Shown in pieces: positions 1 to 9,219 of a DNA stretch of 64,000 nt. The stretch comes from a virus. Under the pieces are notes generated by a model that saw nothing but the letters and a program-made list of their open reading frames with translations, was not told the DNA's origin and did no database searches. Location of the stretch: IMG/VR virus record IMGVR_UViG_3300023257_000007, positions 1-64,000 of that record; one strand, given 5' to 3'. A program made the position numbers and the translations under genes. Within the stretch, counting starts at the first letter, position 1. Every line of letters begins with the position of its first letter.

Positions 1-1137
1 CATTGTACAGACAAATTAAAAAATAAAATTAAACAAGATTTAAAAACCTGTTGCGAAAAAAATTCAATTAAAAGTCTACCCAATAGAAATAAAAACTACT
101 GGTTAATTAGAGGATGGTCTATGGAAGAAACAACACTTAAAATAAACGATATTAATAATTTGAGAAAGAAAATTAAAATTACTATTTTAAATAAAGAATT
201 TTGGATTGAAAAAGGTTTCACCGAAATAGAATCTATCAAAAAAATCTCAAAAATTCAAAGTGAAAGATCCAAGAAAATGCATAAGAAAAGAAAAGAAAAT
301 CCAGAAAATTACAAACCAATACTATCACCATTTACTGAAGAATTTTGGATTAAAAAGGGTATTACAAATAAAGAAGAAATTAATTTTAAAATAAAATCTC
401 AAAGAAAACTTAATGTAGAATTTTGGTTAAATAGAGGACATAACACCAAAGAATCAATTAAATTAGTTAAAAATTATCAATCTGAAAATTCAAAAAAACG
501 TCAAGATAAATGGAAAGATAAAAAACATTTAGTTGATTATTTAAAACAATTTAACACAAATATAGAATTTTATTTAGATAAAGGTTTTTCTATAGAAAAA
601 AGCCAAGAATTATTAAAAGAAAGACAATCAACTTTCACTTTAGAAAAATGTATTATTAAACATGGATTTAAAAATGGTACTTTAATATTTAATAATAGAC
701 AAACAAAATGGAAAGAAAAAGTCTTTAATGAAAATACTTGTATTGCTAATGGTACGAGTATGATATCAGAAAAATATATACATTCTGTGATAAGCAAAAT
801 TAACAATGATAAAATTACAGATCTTTTCAAATATGGAAAAGACGAAAAATTTATTTATGATAATAAATTAAAAAAATGTTACAAATATGATTTAACTTAT
901 AAGAAAAAAATAGTGGAATTTCATGGTGATTTTTGGCATTGTAACCCAAAAATATATAATGAAAATGAAATACACAAAGTAATTAAATTAACAAGCAAAG
1001 AAATTTGGGCTAATGATAAAAGGAAAAAAGATTGTGCTGTTGAGAATAATTATGATATTTTTATAATTTGGGAAAGCGAATATTTACATGATCCTGTCAA
1101 AAGTATTGAAAATACAATAAAATTTTTAGAATTATGA
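1..1137 (+). CDS. Vsr-like homing endonuclease inside the gp46 split intein (5' end outside window)
   Basis: The frame is open from the first base, and an ATG at 121 is probably internal because the repeat pattern starts before it. Repeats of the form [FY]W-x-x-[KR]-G-x(4)-ES-x(5)-QSE occur several times in the N-terminal half. The C-terminal 90 residues hold the nuclease core: an acidic strand ending EFHGDFWHCNP, then IWANDKRKKD and a strand ending IIWESEY. This matches the Vsr/EDxHD-like endonucleases known to sit between split-intein halves in phage 'fractured genes'. The stop overlaps the start of the next gene (ATGA), which begins with the C-terminal half of an intein. The N-terminal half of gp46 and of its intein must lie upstream of the window. 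Confidence 0.85.
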   Translation, partial: HCTDKLKNKIKQDLKTCCEKNSIKSLPNRNKNYWLIRGWSMEETTLKINDINNLRKKIKITILNKEFWIEKGFTEIESIKKISKIQSERSKKMHKKRKENPENYKPILSPFTEEFWIKKGITNKEEINFKIKSQRKLNVEFWLNRGHNTKESIKLVKNYQSENSKKRQDKWKDKKHLVDYLKQFNTNIEFYLDKGFSIEKSQELLKERQSTFTLEKCIIKHGFKNGTLIFNNRQTKWKEKVFNENTCIANGTSMISEKYIHSVISKINNDKITDLFKYGKDEKFIYDNKLKKCYKYDLTYKKKIVEFHGDFWHCNPKIYNENEIHKVIKLTSKEIWANDKRKKDCAVENNYDIFIIWESEYLHDPVKSIENTIKFLEL

Positions 1138-3101
1138 AAATTACAATAAAAGATTTATATGATTTTAACTTAGAAACTGACTTAATAAATAAAGGTAAAT
1201 TTAAAGTTAAAACTAAGAATGGTTTTAAAAAAATTGATGCAATTGATATAACTGACATTAGTTCAAAAATTGTGATAAATACAAAAAGTGATAAAATTAA
1301 AACATCACCAGATCATCTTTTATCAAAATTTGACGATTGGATATTTGTCAAAAATTTAAAAATTGGTGATTATATTGATTGTATTAATGGTCCCGAACAA
1401 ATTACCAATATTGAAATTGATGAAATAGTAGAAGAATTATATGATATTCAAGTTGATGGAGAAGAATATTTTGCAAATAACTTTAGAACTCATAATTCAT
1501 CTTTACGACAATGTATAGACTTTGCACTATTCCATAAAGTTAGAGGTAAAACAAAAAAAGTTCTTTCAGTTAAGAAACTACCAAATAGACACAATAAAAG
1601 TCTTTATGTTGGATTATGGTTTGATAATTATAAAGGTGATGAAATAGTTATTAAAAAATATCTAGAACCACAAAAATTCGAAATGACAATAAATGAAGAA
1701 CCATTTGAGAAAAAATTCTCTAAAATGACTGATCCTGAAAAAGAAAATCTACTAGGATTTAGTTATAACATATTTCAAAACTTCATATCAATGTCACTTA
1801 ATAACTTCAAAAATTTTGTATCATTATCTAAAGATGATAAAGAAACAGTCCTAAATAAATTATTTAATTTAGAAGAACTAAATTCACTACAAAATATAAC
1901 AAAACAACTAAAAAAAGACTTACAAAAGAACAGATCTAGTGTTTATGAAGAATTGCAAGAGAAAAAGACAAGAATAGATGAATTAAATAATATTATATCA
2001 AAATTAAACTCTAATAATAGTATAAATAAAGTAGAAAGAATCAAAGAGATTAATATCAAATTAGTTGAATATAAAAACAGAAGTGGTATATTAACCAATA
2101 AGAATATCGAAATTAGTAAAGAAATTGAAGTTTATAATCAAAAATTAATGAAATTTGCTAGTAATAAAACACAAGGAGATAGAATGATTACAACAAACGA
2201 ACTTAAAATTGAAAACATAGAAGAAAAATTAGATGCTTTCAATAAAGGAATATGTCCTATATGTGATAGTAATTTAAATACTAATAAACATAAATCAAAA
2301 ATTGGTGAATTTAGTACAACTGTAAAAAAATTAAATGAAAAAAACGAAGAAGTTGAAGAACAATTAATAAAAGTAGTAACACTTGATACAAAATATAGAA
2401 ATAAAAAGAGTACTTTGTATAATGAATTAAGTAAGAATAAACAAGAACTTGATTTAATCAAAGAAAATTTTACTAAATTTAAATTAGAAAAATCTTCATT
2501 AAAACAACAAAACTTTGATTCTATTGATGAATTAAACAAAGAAAAAGAGCTACACAAAAAAAGAGTTAATTCATTATTACCTAATTTTAATAAATATAAA
2601 GATAAAGAACCAATTTATGATGAACTAATTAATATATTTTCAGGTGATGTTATTAGAAATAATATTATTAAAAATATATTAAAATCAGTTAATTATTATC
2701 TTCAAGATTTTTTAACCAAATTAGAATATCCATATGACGTTGAATTGGACATGAATTTCAATGCCATAATTAAAGAAAAAGAAAAAATCGACCCTGAAAC
2801 ATTATCTGGAGGAGAAGATAAAAAAATTAATGTTGCTATTGCTTTATCATATTTGTGTTTAATACTTGATGTTAAACATAGTAATTTATTATTTTTAGAT
2901 GAAATATTTGATTCAATTGACATTGAAAGTGTAGACTTATTATTGAACTTACTTAAAGAAATATCAGAAAAATATAAAATCAATATTATCATTGTTCACC
3001 ATAATGATGTTAATTTACAACATTTTGATAGAATAATTAGAACTAAAAAAGATTTATTTAGTGATATTGAAGAAATTGATTTAGTAAATGAGAAGAATTA
3101 A
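1134..3101 (+). CDS. gp46: Intein C-half fused to C-terminal part of gp46 recombination exonuclease (SbcC/Rad50-like)
   Basis: Residues 1-121 are an intein C-fragment: a block-B-like TSPDH at 58-61, and a terminal block F/G reading FANNFRTHN with the splice junction after Asn121 and Ser122 as +1 residue. The extein starts SSLRQ, the second half of an ABC ATPase P-loop (GxGK|SS), so splicing in trans rebuilds Walker A. It continues with long coiled coils around a CPIC zinc hook near residue 373, an ABC signature LSGGE near 555, and Walker B LLFLDE near 587. T4 gp46 with gp47 forms the nuclease that prepares DNA ends for recombination-dependent replication. The N-terminal lobe is not in this window. 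Because block B is in the C-fragment, the intein is split unusually early. Confidence 0.9.
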   Translation: MKITIKDLYDFNLETDLINKGKFKVKTKNGFKKIDAIDITDISSKIVINTKSDKIKTSPDHLLSKFDDWIFVKNLKIGDYIDCINGPEQITNIEIDEIVEELYDIQVDGEEYFANNFRTHNSSLRQCIDFALFHKVRGKTKKVLSVKKLPNRHNKSLYVGLWFDNYKGDEIVIKKYLEPQKFEMTINEEPFEKKFSKMTDPEKENLLGFSYNIFQNFISMSLNNFKNFVSLSKDDKETVLNKLFNLEELNSLQNITKQLKKDLQKNRSSVYEELQEKKTRIDELNNIISKLNSNNSINKVERIKEINIKLVEYKNRSGILTNKNIEISKEIEVYNQKLMKFASNKTQGDRMITTNELKIENIEEKLDAFNKGICPICDSNLNTNKHKSKIGEFSTTVKKLNEKNEEVEEQLIKVVTLDTKYRNKKSTLYNELSKNKQELDLIKENFTKFKLEKSSLKQQNFDSIDELNKEKELHKKRVNSLLPNFNKYKDKEPIYDELINIFSGDVIRNNIIKNILKSVNYYLQDFLTKLEYPYDVELDMNFNAIIKEKEKIDPETLSGGEDKKINVAIALSYLCLILDVKHSNLLFLDEIFDSIDIESVDLLLNLLKEISEKYKINIIIVHHNDVNLQHFDRIIRTKKDLFSDIEEIDLVNEKN

Positions 3102-3570
3102 TATTATAGTAGCAATTGGTCAGAACAATGAAATTGGTTGTAATAATAAATTGCCTTGGAATATACCAGAAGATTTAAAAAGATTCAAAGAATTAACATT
3201 AAATCATCCTGTTATAATGGGAAGAAAAACCTTTGAAAGTATTGGCAAACCATTATCAAACAGATTAAATATTGTTATTAGTAATAATGATAATTTCTCA
3301 AGTAAAGGTATAATTAAAATGAATTCTCTTACTAATGCTTTAAAATATATACATCAAGAGGAAGTTTTTATAATTGGTGGTGCTCAAATATATGAACAAT
3401 CTATATATTTAGCTGATAAACTATATATAACAAGAATATTTGATACATTTGAAGCTGATACATATTTTCCAAAAATAGATTTAAAATACTGGAAACTAGA
3501 ACAAATTGAAAGCAACACTAATAAATCTACGTTATCTTACACATTTGAAAATTACATAAGAAAATATTAA
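3088..3570 (+). CDS. folA: Dihydrofolate reductase
   Basis: This 160-residue protein has the full DHFR pattern: an N-terminal strand INIIVAIGQNNEIG, the substrate loop LPWNIPEDLKRFKELT with the catalytic acidic residue, the cofactor motif VIMGRKTFESIG, and VFIIGGAQIYEQ before the C-terminal sheet. DHFR makes tetrahydrofolate for thymidylate synthesis; T4 carries one (frd). The start overlaps the end of gp46 by 14 bases, so the two are probably co-transcribed. Confidence 0.95.
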   Translation: MRRINIIVAIGQNNEIGCNNKLPWNIPEDLKRFKELTLNHPVIMGRKTFESIGKPLSNRLNIVISNNDNFSSKGIIKMNSLTNALKYIHQEEVFIIGGAQIYEQSIYLADKLYITRIFDTFEADTYFPKIDLKYWKLEQIESNTNKSTLSYTFENYIRKY

Positions 3571-3576
3571 TATATA
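3567..3576 (+). promoter_or_regulatory. TTAATATATA promoter-like element before the histidine kinase
   Basis: An exact copy of the 10-mer found upstream of many genes here. It overlaps the DHFR stop and lies 21 bases before the kinase ATG. It is read as a -10-like element; role inferred. Confidence 0.45.
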
Positions 3577-3597
3577 TTATTACTAATATTATTATTT

Positions 3598-4647
3598 ATG
3601 AAAGAAATTGATGTTATAGATAAGTTTTACAGAAATTTACCAACCCCTACTTCTATGTGGAAGTATGTTAATGGTTCATTCATATTGATTAATTTCAATA
3701 ATGAATTAGAATCTATAACCAACAATAATATTGAAAATTATTTAGGTCAAGCATCTTATTCTATTTATGATGATGCTGAAATAACAGAACAAATGAATAT
3801 TTGTTATAATACCAAAGAAGTTGTAAAAAAAGACTATATACTTGACGATAAAACAATAAGAACAACATATGTTTTTGTTGAGCCAGATTATTTAATTGTT
3901 CAATCAGAAGATATTACCAATCAAAAATCTTTAATAAAAAAATTCAAAAACTTAAATGAGGAATACATGGCTCAAAACGAAGAATTAAATCAATTTGCAT
4001 ATTTAGCTTCACATGATTTACAAGAACCATTAAGAACAATTAGTGGTTTTATTTCACTTTTAAAAGTAAGTTATAAAAATGATTTAGATGAAAAATCTGA
4101 AAAATATATGGAATATATAGAAAGTGCTATTGATAGAATGCAGAATATGATTGATGATATTTTAAATTATTCTAAATTAAAGAATGGTATTGAAGATTTA
4201 GATGAAGTAAATTTAAAAGAATTAATACATGAAATATATTTAGATTTGAAGAGTTTGGTTGATGATGGAGAATTAACATTAATAACAGAAAATTTACCAA
4301 CCATTAGAGCTGATAAAAATTTAATGTATAGTTTATTTCAAAATTTAATAACAAATGCTGTAAAATATAGAAGTGAAGAATTACCGATAATTGAAATAGA
4401 TTGGGATGAGAATGAGAATTATTATAAATTTACAGTTAAAGACAATGGAATAGGAATTGAAAAAGAATATAAAAATAAAATATTTGATGTTTTTTACAGA
4501 TTGCATAGCAAATCAAAATATGAAGGTACGGGCATTGGTTTATCAATTTGTAAAAAGATCATAGAATTACATAAAGGTAAAATTTGGGTTGATTCAGTAT
4601 TAGGTATAGGTAGTACGTTTAACTTTACTTTAAAAAAAACAAGATAA
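3598..4647 (+). CDS. PAS-domain sensor histidine kinase
   Basis: Residues 1-110 look like a PAS domain ending EDITNQK, followed by a short coiled linker. The H-box is ASHDLQEPLRT with phospho-acceptor His139, the form found in phytochrome-type and other Bacteroidetes kinases. The ATPase core has the N-box NLITNAVKY (250s), G1 DNGIGI (282-287), an F-box near FDVFYRLH and G2 GTGIGL (310-315), all intact. There is no transmembrane segment, so it should be cytoplasmic. A single-receiver response regulator follows after three bases. A complete kinase is very unusual in a phage genome. The signal sensed cannot be told from sequence. Confidence 0.92.
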   Translation: MKEIDVIDKFYRNLPTPTSMWKYVNGSFILINFNNELESITNNNIENYLGQASYSIYDDAEITEQMNICYNTKEVVKKDYILDDKTIRTTYVFVEPDYLIVQSEDITNQKSLIKKFKNLNEEYMAQNEELNQFAYLASHDLQEPLRTISGFISLLKVSYKNDLDEKSEKYMEYIESAIDRMQNMIDDILNYSKLKNGIEDLDEVNLKELIHEIYLDLKSLVDDGELTLITENLPTIRADKNLMYSLFQNLITNAVKYRSEELPIIEIDWDENENYYKFTVKDNGIGIEKEYKNKIFDVFYRLHSKSKYEGTGIGLSICKKIIELHKGKIWVDSVLGIGSTFNFTLKKTR

Positions 4648-4650
4648 AGT

Positions 4651-5019
4651 ATGAAAATACTAATGATTGAAGACAGTGAACCTGATAGAGTATTAATCAA
4701 AGAATCATTTGACAATTGCACTTATTATACTATATTAGATTATGCAGAAGATGCAAGTGAAGCTTTAAATTATTTATCTAAAACAATACCAGATTTAATT
4801 TTATTGGATTTAAACCTTCCGAAGGTTTCTGGATTTGATTTATTAGAAAAATTGAAAAAAAACCCAAAATATAAAGAAATACCTGTAATAATATTAACTG
4901 CTTCGAATAATGTACAATATGTGAAAATGGCATATAAATTATATGCAAATTCTTATATTACAAAACCTATGGATGCAGAGAATTTCTTAAGATATTGGTT
5001 TGAGGTTGTAGAATTATAA
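4651..5019 (+). CDS. Single-domain response regulator (Rcp1-like receiver)
   Basis: A stand-alone receiver domain of 122 residues. It shows the acidic pair E7/D8, phospho-acceptor Asp53 in LLDLNLPK, the conserved ILTASN threonine strand and the lysine of ITKP near residue 106. There is no output domain. It starts three bases after the kinase stop, so the pair is almost certainly co-expressed and the kinase is its likely phosphodonor. Similar single-domain regulators pair with HDLQEPLR-type kinases. Confidence 0.93.
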   Translation: MKILMIEDSEPDRVLIKESFDNCTYYTILDYAEDASEALNYLSKTIPDLILLDLNLPKVSGFDLLEKLKKNPKYKEIPVIILTASNNVQYVKMAYKLYANSYITKPMDAENFLRYWFEVVEL

Positions 5020-5027
5020 TTTATAAT

Positions 5028-5037
5028 TTAATATATA
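5028..5037 (+). promoter_or_regulatory. TTAATATATA promoter-like element before the cassette membrane protein
   Basis: An exact 10-mer copy 24 bases before the ATG at 5062. It may give the second half of the signalling cassette its own transcript. Confidence 0.4.
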
Positions 5038-5061
5038 ATTGCATAAAATTAATTTATATTT

Positions 5062-5760
5062 ATGAATAAATTCATAGAATTCATTATTGAAAAATGGGAA
5101 ATCTTTCCTTTATGGTTAAAGTGGGTACTTGGAATTCTAACAACATTAATAACATTCGGGTTAGTTATTAAATATACTTATCCTATAATTAAAGATATAA
5201 GAAATTCTAAAAAGAAATCAGAGTCTTTAGACAAAGGAATGTTATTGAATCATGATTTTTTTCTTGATTTAGATAAAATGTTGAATTATGATATTAAAAA
5301 TATGAATTTTGGTAGTGAAGGTAAAAACTATATAGCAAAACTTTTACTTAAAACCAAAATTAATACTTTTATAAAAAAGACACAAAAATTCATTAAAAAT
5401 ACAAATTTTAAAATATCTGTAAATGATTGTAAAAAATTAATTTTAAATAATATTTATGAATGCATCAGTGAGTATGAAATTAAATTTATGTCTCATGCTT
5501 ACACAAATGAAGAAAAGGAAATATTTAATATTATTTTAAAAAAATTCAACGAAAACCATCTAAAAAACGAAGATCTTATAATAACATCTATCAACGATAG
5601 ATTTGATTCTGATGTATATCAAAACATACACGCTAGATTATGTTATTCATTAGACATGATGGCTATTCCATTTGATTTTTTAATACAAGAAGTGGAATCT
5701 GTTTTCATCGAAATGAATGGTGATTTAGAAGGTAAAAAAATACATAATAGACTAATATGA
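5062..5760 (+). CDS. Membrane-anchored protein of the two-component cassette, unknown function
   Basis: A 232-residue protein with one clear N-terminal transmembrane segment (about 15-42, rich in L, I, T, V and W) and a charged cytoplasmic remainder of mixed helices. I recognise no enzyme motif. It sits between two receiver genes and its last four bases overlap the start of the second one, so it is likely part of the same signalling unit, perhaps as its membrane target or output. Confidence 0.75.
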   Translation: MNKFIEFIIEKWEIFPLWLKWVLGILTTLITFGLVIKYTYPIIKDIRNSKKKSESLDKGMLLNHDFFLDLDKMLNYDIKNMNFGSEGKNYIAKLLLKTKINTFIKKTQKFIKNTNFKISVNDCKKLILNNIYECISEYEIKFMSHAYTNEEKEIFNIILKKFNENHLKNEDLIITSINDRFDSDVYQNIHARLCYSLDMMAIPFDFLIQEVESVFIEMNGDLEGKKIHNRLI

Positions 5761-6116
5761 AAAAAATTCTATTAATAGATGATCATAACTACATGTATGA
5801 TTTAGTCGCAGGAATATTAAAAGAGTATAATATTTCTTATGTTGATAATGTTGATGATGCTTTATTAACACTTAATAATGAAACATTTGATTTAGTGATT
5901 GTAGATTTAATGATGCCTAAGAAAAGTGGTTTCAGTTTACTACCATTATTGAAAAATAAAAATATTCCTAATATCACATTAAGTAATGTTAAGAATAAGC
6001 GAATTAGTAGGGATATATTAAAAATGACAGATGCTTACATTAATAAAGGGGAAATTGATCATCTCAAATCAACTGCAATTAAAATATTAAATGGTATTGA
6101 AATAGAAAAAGTCTAA
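5757..6116 (+). CDS. Second single-domain response regulator
   Basis: A 119-residue receiver: acidic pair D8/D9, phospho-acceptor Asp50 in VIVDLMMPKKSG, a serine/threonine strand NITLSN, and a lysine in YINKGE in place of the usual KP. The last point makes its active site slightly atypical. It has no output domain. The start overlaps the stop of the membrane protein gene. The end overlaps the convergent gene on the other strand by four bases. Confidence 0.9.
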   Translation: MKKILLIDDHNYMYDLVAGILKEYNISYVDNVDDALLTLNNETFDLVIVDLMMPKKSGFSLLPLLKNKNIPNITLSNVKNKRISRDILKMTDAYINKGEIDHLKSTAIKILNGIEIEKV

Positions 6117-6481
6117 GGATCAACTATTTCTTCATTTTTAACAATTACTGGTTCTTCAACCGGTTTTTCAATCGGTATTTCGGGTTCTTTCTTATTTTCT
6201 GCCGTATTTTGTTTAGTTTCGTGATATTTATTTATTCCAAGTAAAGTTAATTGGTGAGTTAAAAGCGAACCAAAAACAATTATTATTTCACTTGACAATA
6301 TATATTTACCAGTAGATAATATAGATGTAATGGCTGTGTAAATTTCTATCCCTAAAAATACAAAACAAAATAAAGATATAAAGAAAGTTATAATATATGC
6401 AATTAATCTTGTAGAACTTTCTTTTCCACCCTTTGGTGAGTTAATTGATGATCTAATTAATGATAAAAATCTTTTAAACAT
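6113..6481 (-). CDS. Two-transmembrane, holin-like membrane protein
   Basis: A 122-residue protein with an amphipathic N-terminus containing SSTRLIA, two hydrophobic segments (about 28-50 and 62-82) and a charged tail rich in Pro, Glu, Val and Ile. Size, topology and the charged tail fit a phage holin, but membrane proteins of this kind have little diagnostic sequence, so this stays a suggestion. The stop codon is TAG. Confidence 0.6.
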   Translation of the reverse strand: MFKRFLSLIRSSINSPKGGKESSTRLIAYIITFFISLFCFVFLGIEIYTAITSILSTGKYILSSEIIIVFGSLLTHQLTLLGINKYHETKQNTAENKKEPEIPIEKPVEEPVIVKNEEIVDP

Positions 6482-6493
6482 AATATCTTTTTT

Positions 6494-7075
6494 TTAACTA
6501 TCATATACTTGTTGTGTATGTGAATTCTTTGCACTATAAATATATTCGTGGTCATAAGTTGGATTTACTCCAAACCTTTTAAATGTTATATAAATATCTT
6601 CTAAACACTCCATATCAGCACCACCTACTAATGTAACATTTTTTCCAATTAATCTTCTTATTAATAATACAAGTTCATTATTAACAAAAAACCATTTATG
6701 ATTATGTTTATCATTATAAATTATATATGTATCTGTATCACCAATTTTAAATAATTTACCTGGTCCAAAATCTTTTTGTTGTTTAACAGTCTCTACGTGC
6801 TTTAAAAGTTCATCATCAAACCATTTATGTCCAAATCTTTTTGGAATATTTTCACTGTTTCCATTTTTATTTTTAAACGTATAAAGTGGTTTTAAAGGAA
6901 CTTTATTAGTGTCATATATCTGATAAACTTGATTAAATTCTTTTGCATAATCTTGCAACTTTGATACAAATCCCTGTGGAATATGTTTTGAAAATTCCTG
7001 TTGAACATCAACAATCACTAAAATATCATTATTTATAATTTGTGATTCTATTAAGTTACTAAACTTCTTTATCAT
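6494..7075 (-). CDS. Isochorismatase-fold cysteine hydrolase (nicotinamidase-like)
   Basis: A 193-residue protein with the isochorismatase pattern: an N-terminal strand LVIVDVQQEF carrying the catalytic Asp, and late in the protein VTLVGGADMECLEDI followed by a helix, where the Cys fits the nucleophile position. The family includes nicotinamidases, which turn nicotinamide into nicotinate, the substrate of the PncB encoded at 32.5 kb. That link is attractive but distant in position; other amides are possible. The start overlaps the stop of the gene upstream on the same strand. Confidence 0.65.
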   Translation of the reverse strand: MIKKFSNLIESQIINNDILVIVDVQQEFSKHIPQGFVSKLQDYAKEFNQVYQIYDTNKVPLKPLYTFKNKNGNSENIPKRFGHKWFDDELLKHVETVKQQKDFGPGKLFKIGDTDTYIIYNDKHNHKWFFVNNELVLLIRRLIGKNVTLVGGADMECLEDIYITFKRFGVNPTYDHEYIYSAKNSHTQQVYDS

Positions 7076-7313
7076 CTAAAATGTCTTTAATTTCTTTTAA
7101 AACAACTTTATGATTTTCATCTAATTTAGATTCATCTAATTTTTCGATTTCCTCTAACCATATCCAAACTAATTGTTCAGGAGTCAAATCTTCAAATTCA
7201 ATATCGTAGTCTTCAACATGTTTAATTGCAAGACCAATACTCTCATAAATAACATAATCAACATCATCATATGATTCTATAACAATTCCATATTTATTAT
7301 GTTTTTCTTCCAT
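7059..7313 (-). CDS. Small acidic protein, unknown
   Basis: An acidic 84-residue protein (MEEKHNKYG start chosen because the longer frame upstream is low-complexity Tyr/Ile translated from promoter DNA). No recognised domain. The C-terminus ends KEV then tandem stops TAG-TAA, and overlaps the start of the hydrolase gene. Confidence 0.65.
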   Translation of the reverse strand: MEEKHNKYGIVIESYDDVDYVIYESIGLAIKHVEDYDIEFEDLTPEQLVWIWLEEIEKLDESKLDENHKVVLKEIKDILDDKEV

Positions 7314-7405
7314 ACAAATATATATAAAATAAAAATTCTTATGAATTTTAGAAAATTTTGACTTTATTATATTTATATATAAATATAAATAAATATAAAT
7401 ATAAT

Positions 7406-7642
7406 ATGAAAAAACAAAAAACATTTACAATTGATATGGATATTTGGGAAAAATTTAATGAAATAAGCAAACAAAAATCTATCAATAAATCTTTATTAAT
7501 AGAAAATCATTTAAGAGATATCATTTATTTAAACGAAAACCCAAAACATTTTATTATCGTTGGAGATGAAATAAAATTATTAAAATATTCATTAAATGAA
7601 AATGAAATTTATATATTAGACGCAAAACCAAATATAAAATAA
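7406..7642 (+). CDS. Small protein with probable ribbon-helix-helix DNA-binding domain
   Basis: 78 residues from the ATG at 7406; the longer TTG start would add AT-repeat sequence. The N-terminal part has a short strand TFTIDMD followed by two helices around a turn (WEKFNEISKQKS, NKSLLIENHLRDII), the layout of CopG/Arc-type regulators. The last 30 residues form a separate strand-rich tail. The stop overlaps the ATG of the endonuclease gene (TAATG), so it may control that gene or its own promoter. Confidence 0.6.
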   Translation: MKKQKTFTIDMDIWEKFNEISKQKSINKSLLIENHLRDIIYLNENPKHFIIVGDEIKLLKYSLNENEIYILDAKPNIK

Positions 7643-9219
7643 TGATATTAACCAAATCAGTCAAAGTTAAAGTGCATTCATCTATGGTAAAATACTATCA
7701 GAGTAAAGGATATGAATGCAAATATAAAGATATAATTGATATTAAAGTAAAAGATCTAAAACAAAAAAGTACAGTAATTGTCGAAGTTGAATGTGATATA
7801 TGTGGTGAAAAGAAAAATATACCATTGTTTAGATATAACAACAATTTTAATAATAAAAATATGTATGTTTGTTCAGCTTCTTGCGCACAAACAAAAATAA
7901 AATTAACTAAATTAGAAAATCATGGAGATGAAAATTTTTCAAATATTAAAAAACGAAAAGAAACATGCAAAGAAAGATACAACAACGAAAATTATAAGAA
8001 TATTGAAAAAAAGAAAGAGACAAATATAGAAAGATATGGAGTTGAACACGTGATAATGAATGAAAATATAAAAAATAAAAGACTAGAAACATATAAAAAA
8101 TTATATGGTGAAGAGCACCCAATGAAAAATAATGATATAATTCTAAAGAAAAAACAAACATCTAAAAATAAACATGGTGATAAAAATTATAACAACATAC
8201 AAAAAACACTCAAAACAATTAAAAATAAACAACTTCAAAATATTGAAAAATATAATATTAAAGCTATCAATTATCAAGATTTTCTTTTTGAAGTTGAATG
8301 TGATAAAGGACACAATTATAAAATATCATTCGATTTATTATACAAAAGACATAAATATAATGTAGAAAAATGTACAATATGTAATCCTATTGGAATCAAA
8401 TATTCAAATAGTGAGTATAATTTATTACAATTCATTAAAGAAAATTATAATGGTGAAATAATAAAAAATTCAAGAAAAATAATAAAACCGTATGAATTAG
8501 ACATATTTTTACCAAATTTAAATTTAGCATTTGAATATAATGGATTATGGTGGCACAATGAATTATATAAAGATAAAAATTATCACAAAACTAAAAGTGA
8601 TTTATGTGATAAAAATAATATACAATTAATACATATATGGGAAGATAACTGGATTTATAAACAAGATATAGTTAAATCTATGATATTAAATAAATTAGGT
8701 AAAACACTAAATAAAATATATGCAAGAAAATGTGAAATTAGAGAAATTAAAAATAATGATTTAATAAAACAATTTTTAAACAATAATCATATACAAGGTT
8801 TTGTTGGTTCGAGTGTAAAATTGGGTTTATATTACAATAATGAATTAACTTCTTTAATGACTTTTAAAAAAGATAATAATAATTTTGAATTAAACAGATT
8901 TTGTAATAAGTTAAATACTAATGTTATTGGTGGTGCATCTAAATTATTTAAATACTTTACTAAAAATTATAACTTTTATGAAATAAAAACATTTGCAGAT
9001 AGAACTTATTCAAATGGAAACTTATATTTTAAGATGAATTTTAAAATAGGTAAATTTATAAAACCAGATTATTATTATATTGTTAATGGTATTAGAAAAC
9101 ATAAATTTAATTTTAGAAAACAAAAAGATAACATAAAAACAGAACATGAAATTATGTTAGAAAAAAATATTTATAGAATATATGACGCAGGTAAATATAG
9201 ATTTACCTACTCATTATAA
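7642..9219 (+). CDS. Free-standing homing-type endonuclease, copy 1
   Basis: A 525-residue member of a family with four copies in this window. The N-terminus has a zinc-ribbon-like pair CDIC/CSASC. The middle holds degenerate repeats of the type ERYGVEHxxMNENIKxK. Then comes a PD-(D/E)XK nuclease core: ELDIFLPNLNLAFEYNGLWWHN and later LIHIWEDNW. The C-terminal 170 residues form a conserved module (IYARKC, NHIQGFVGS, RFCNKLN, GGASKLF, YADRT-like, RIYDAG). Such proteins occur in many T-even-like phages as mobile endonucleases. Its 3' end overlaps the convergent structural gene by 17 bases. Confidence 0.85.
   Translation: MILTKSVKVKVHSSMVKYYQSKGYECKYKDIIDIKVKDLKQKSTVIVEVECDICGEKKNIPLFRYNNNFNNKNMYVCSASCAQTKIKLTKLENHGDENFSNIKKRKETCKERYNNENYKNIEKKKETNIERYGVEHVIMNENIKNKRLETYKKLYGEEHPMKNNDIILKKKQTSKNKHGDKNYNNIQKTLKTIKNKQLQNIEKYNIKAINYQDFLFEVECDKGHNYKISFDLLYKRHKYNVEKCTICNPIGIKYSNSEYNLLQFIKENYNGEIIKNSRKIIKPYELDIFLPNLNLAFEYNGLWWHNELYKDKNYHKTKSDLCDKNNIQLIHIWEDNWIYKQDIVKSMILNKLGKTLNKIYARKCEIREIKNNDLIKQFLNNNHIQGFVGSSVKLGLYYNNELTSLMTFKKDNNNFELNRFCNKLNTNVIGGASKLFKYFTKNYNFYEIKTFADRTYSNGNLYFKMNFKIGKFIKPDYYYIVNGIRKHKFNFRKQKDNIKTEHEIMLEKNIYRIYDAGKYRFTYSL

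Noticed and set aside
7358-7405. Longer TTG start for the small ribbon-helix-helix gene
   Set aside because: The extra 16 residues translate an AT-repeat promoter region; the ATG at 7406 fits the domain start.
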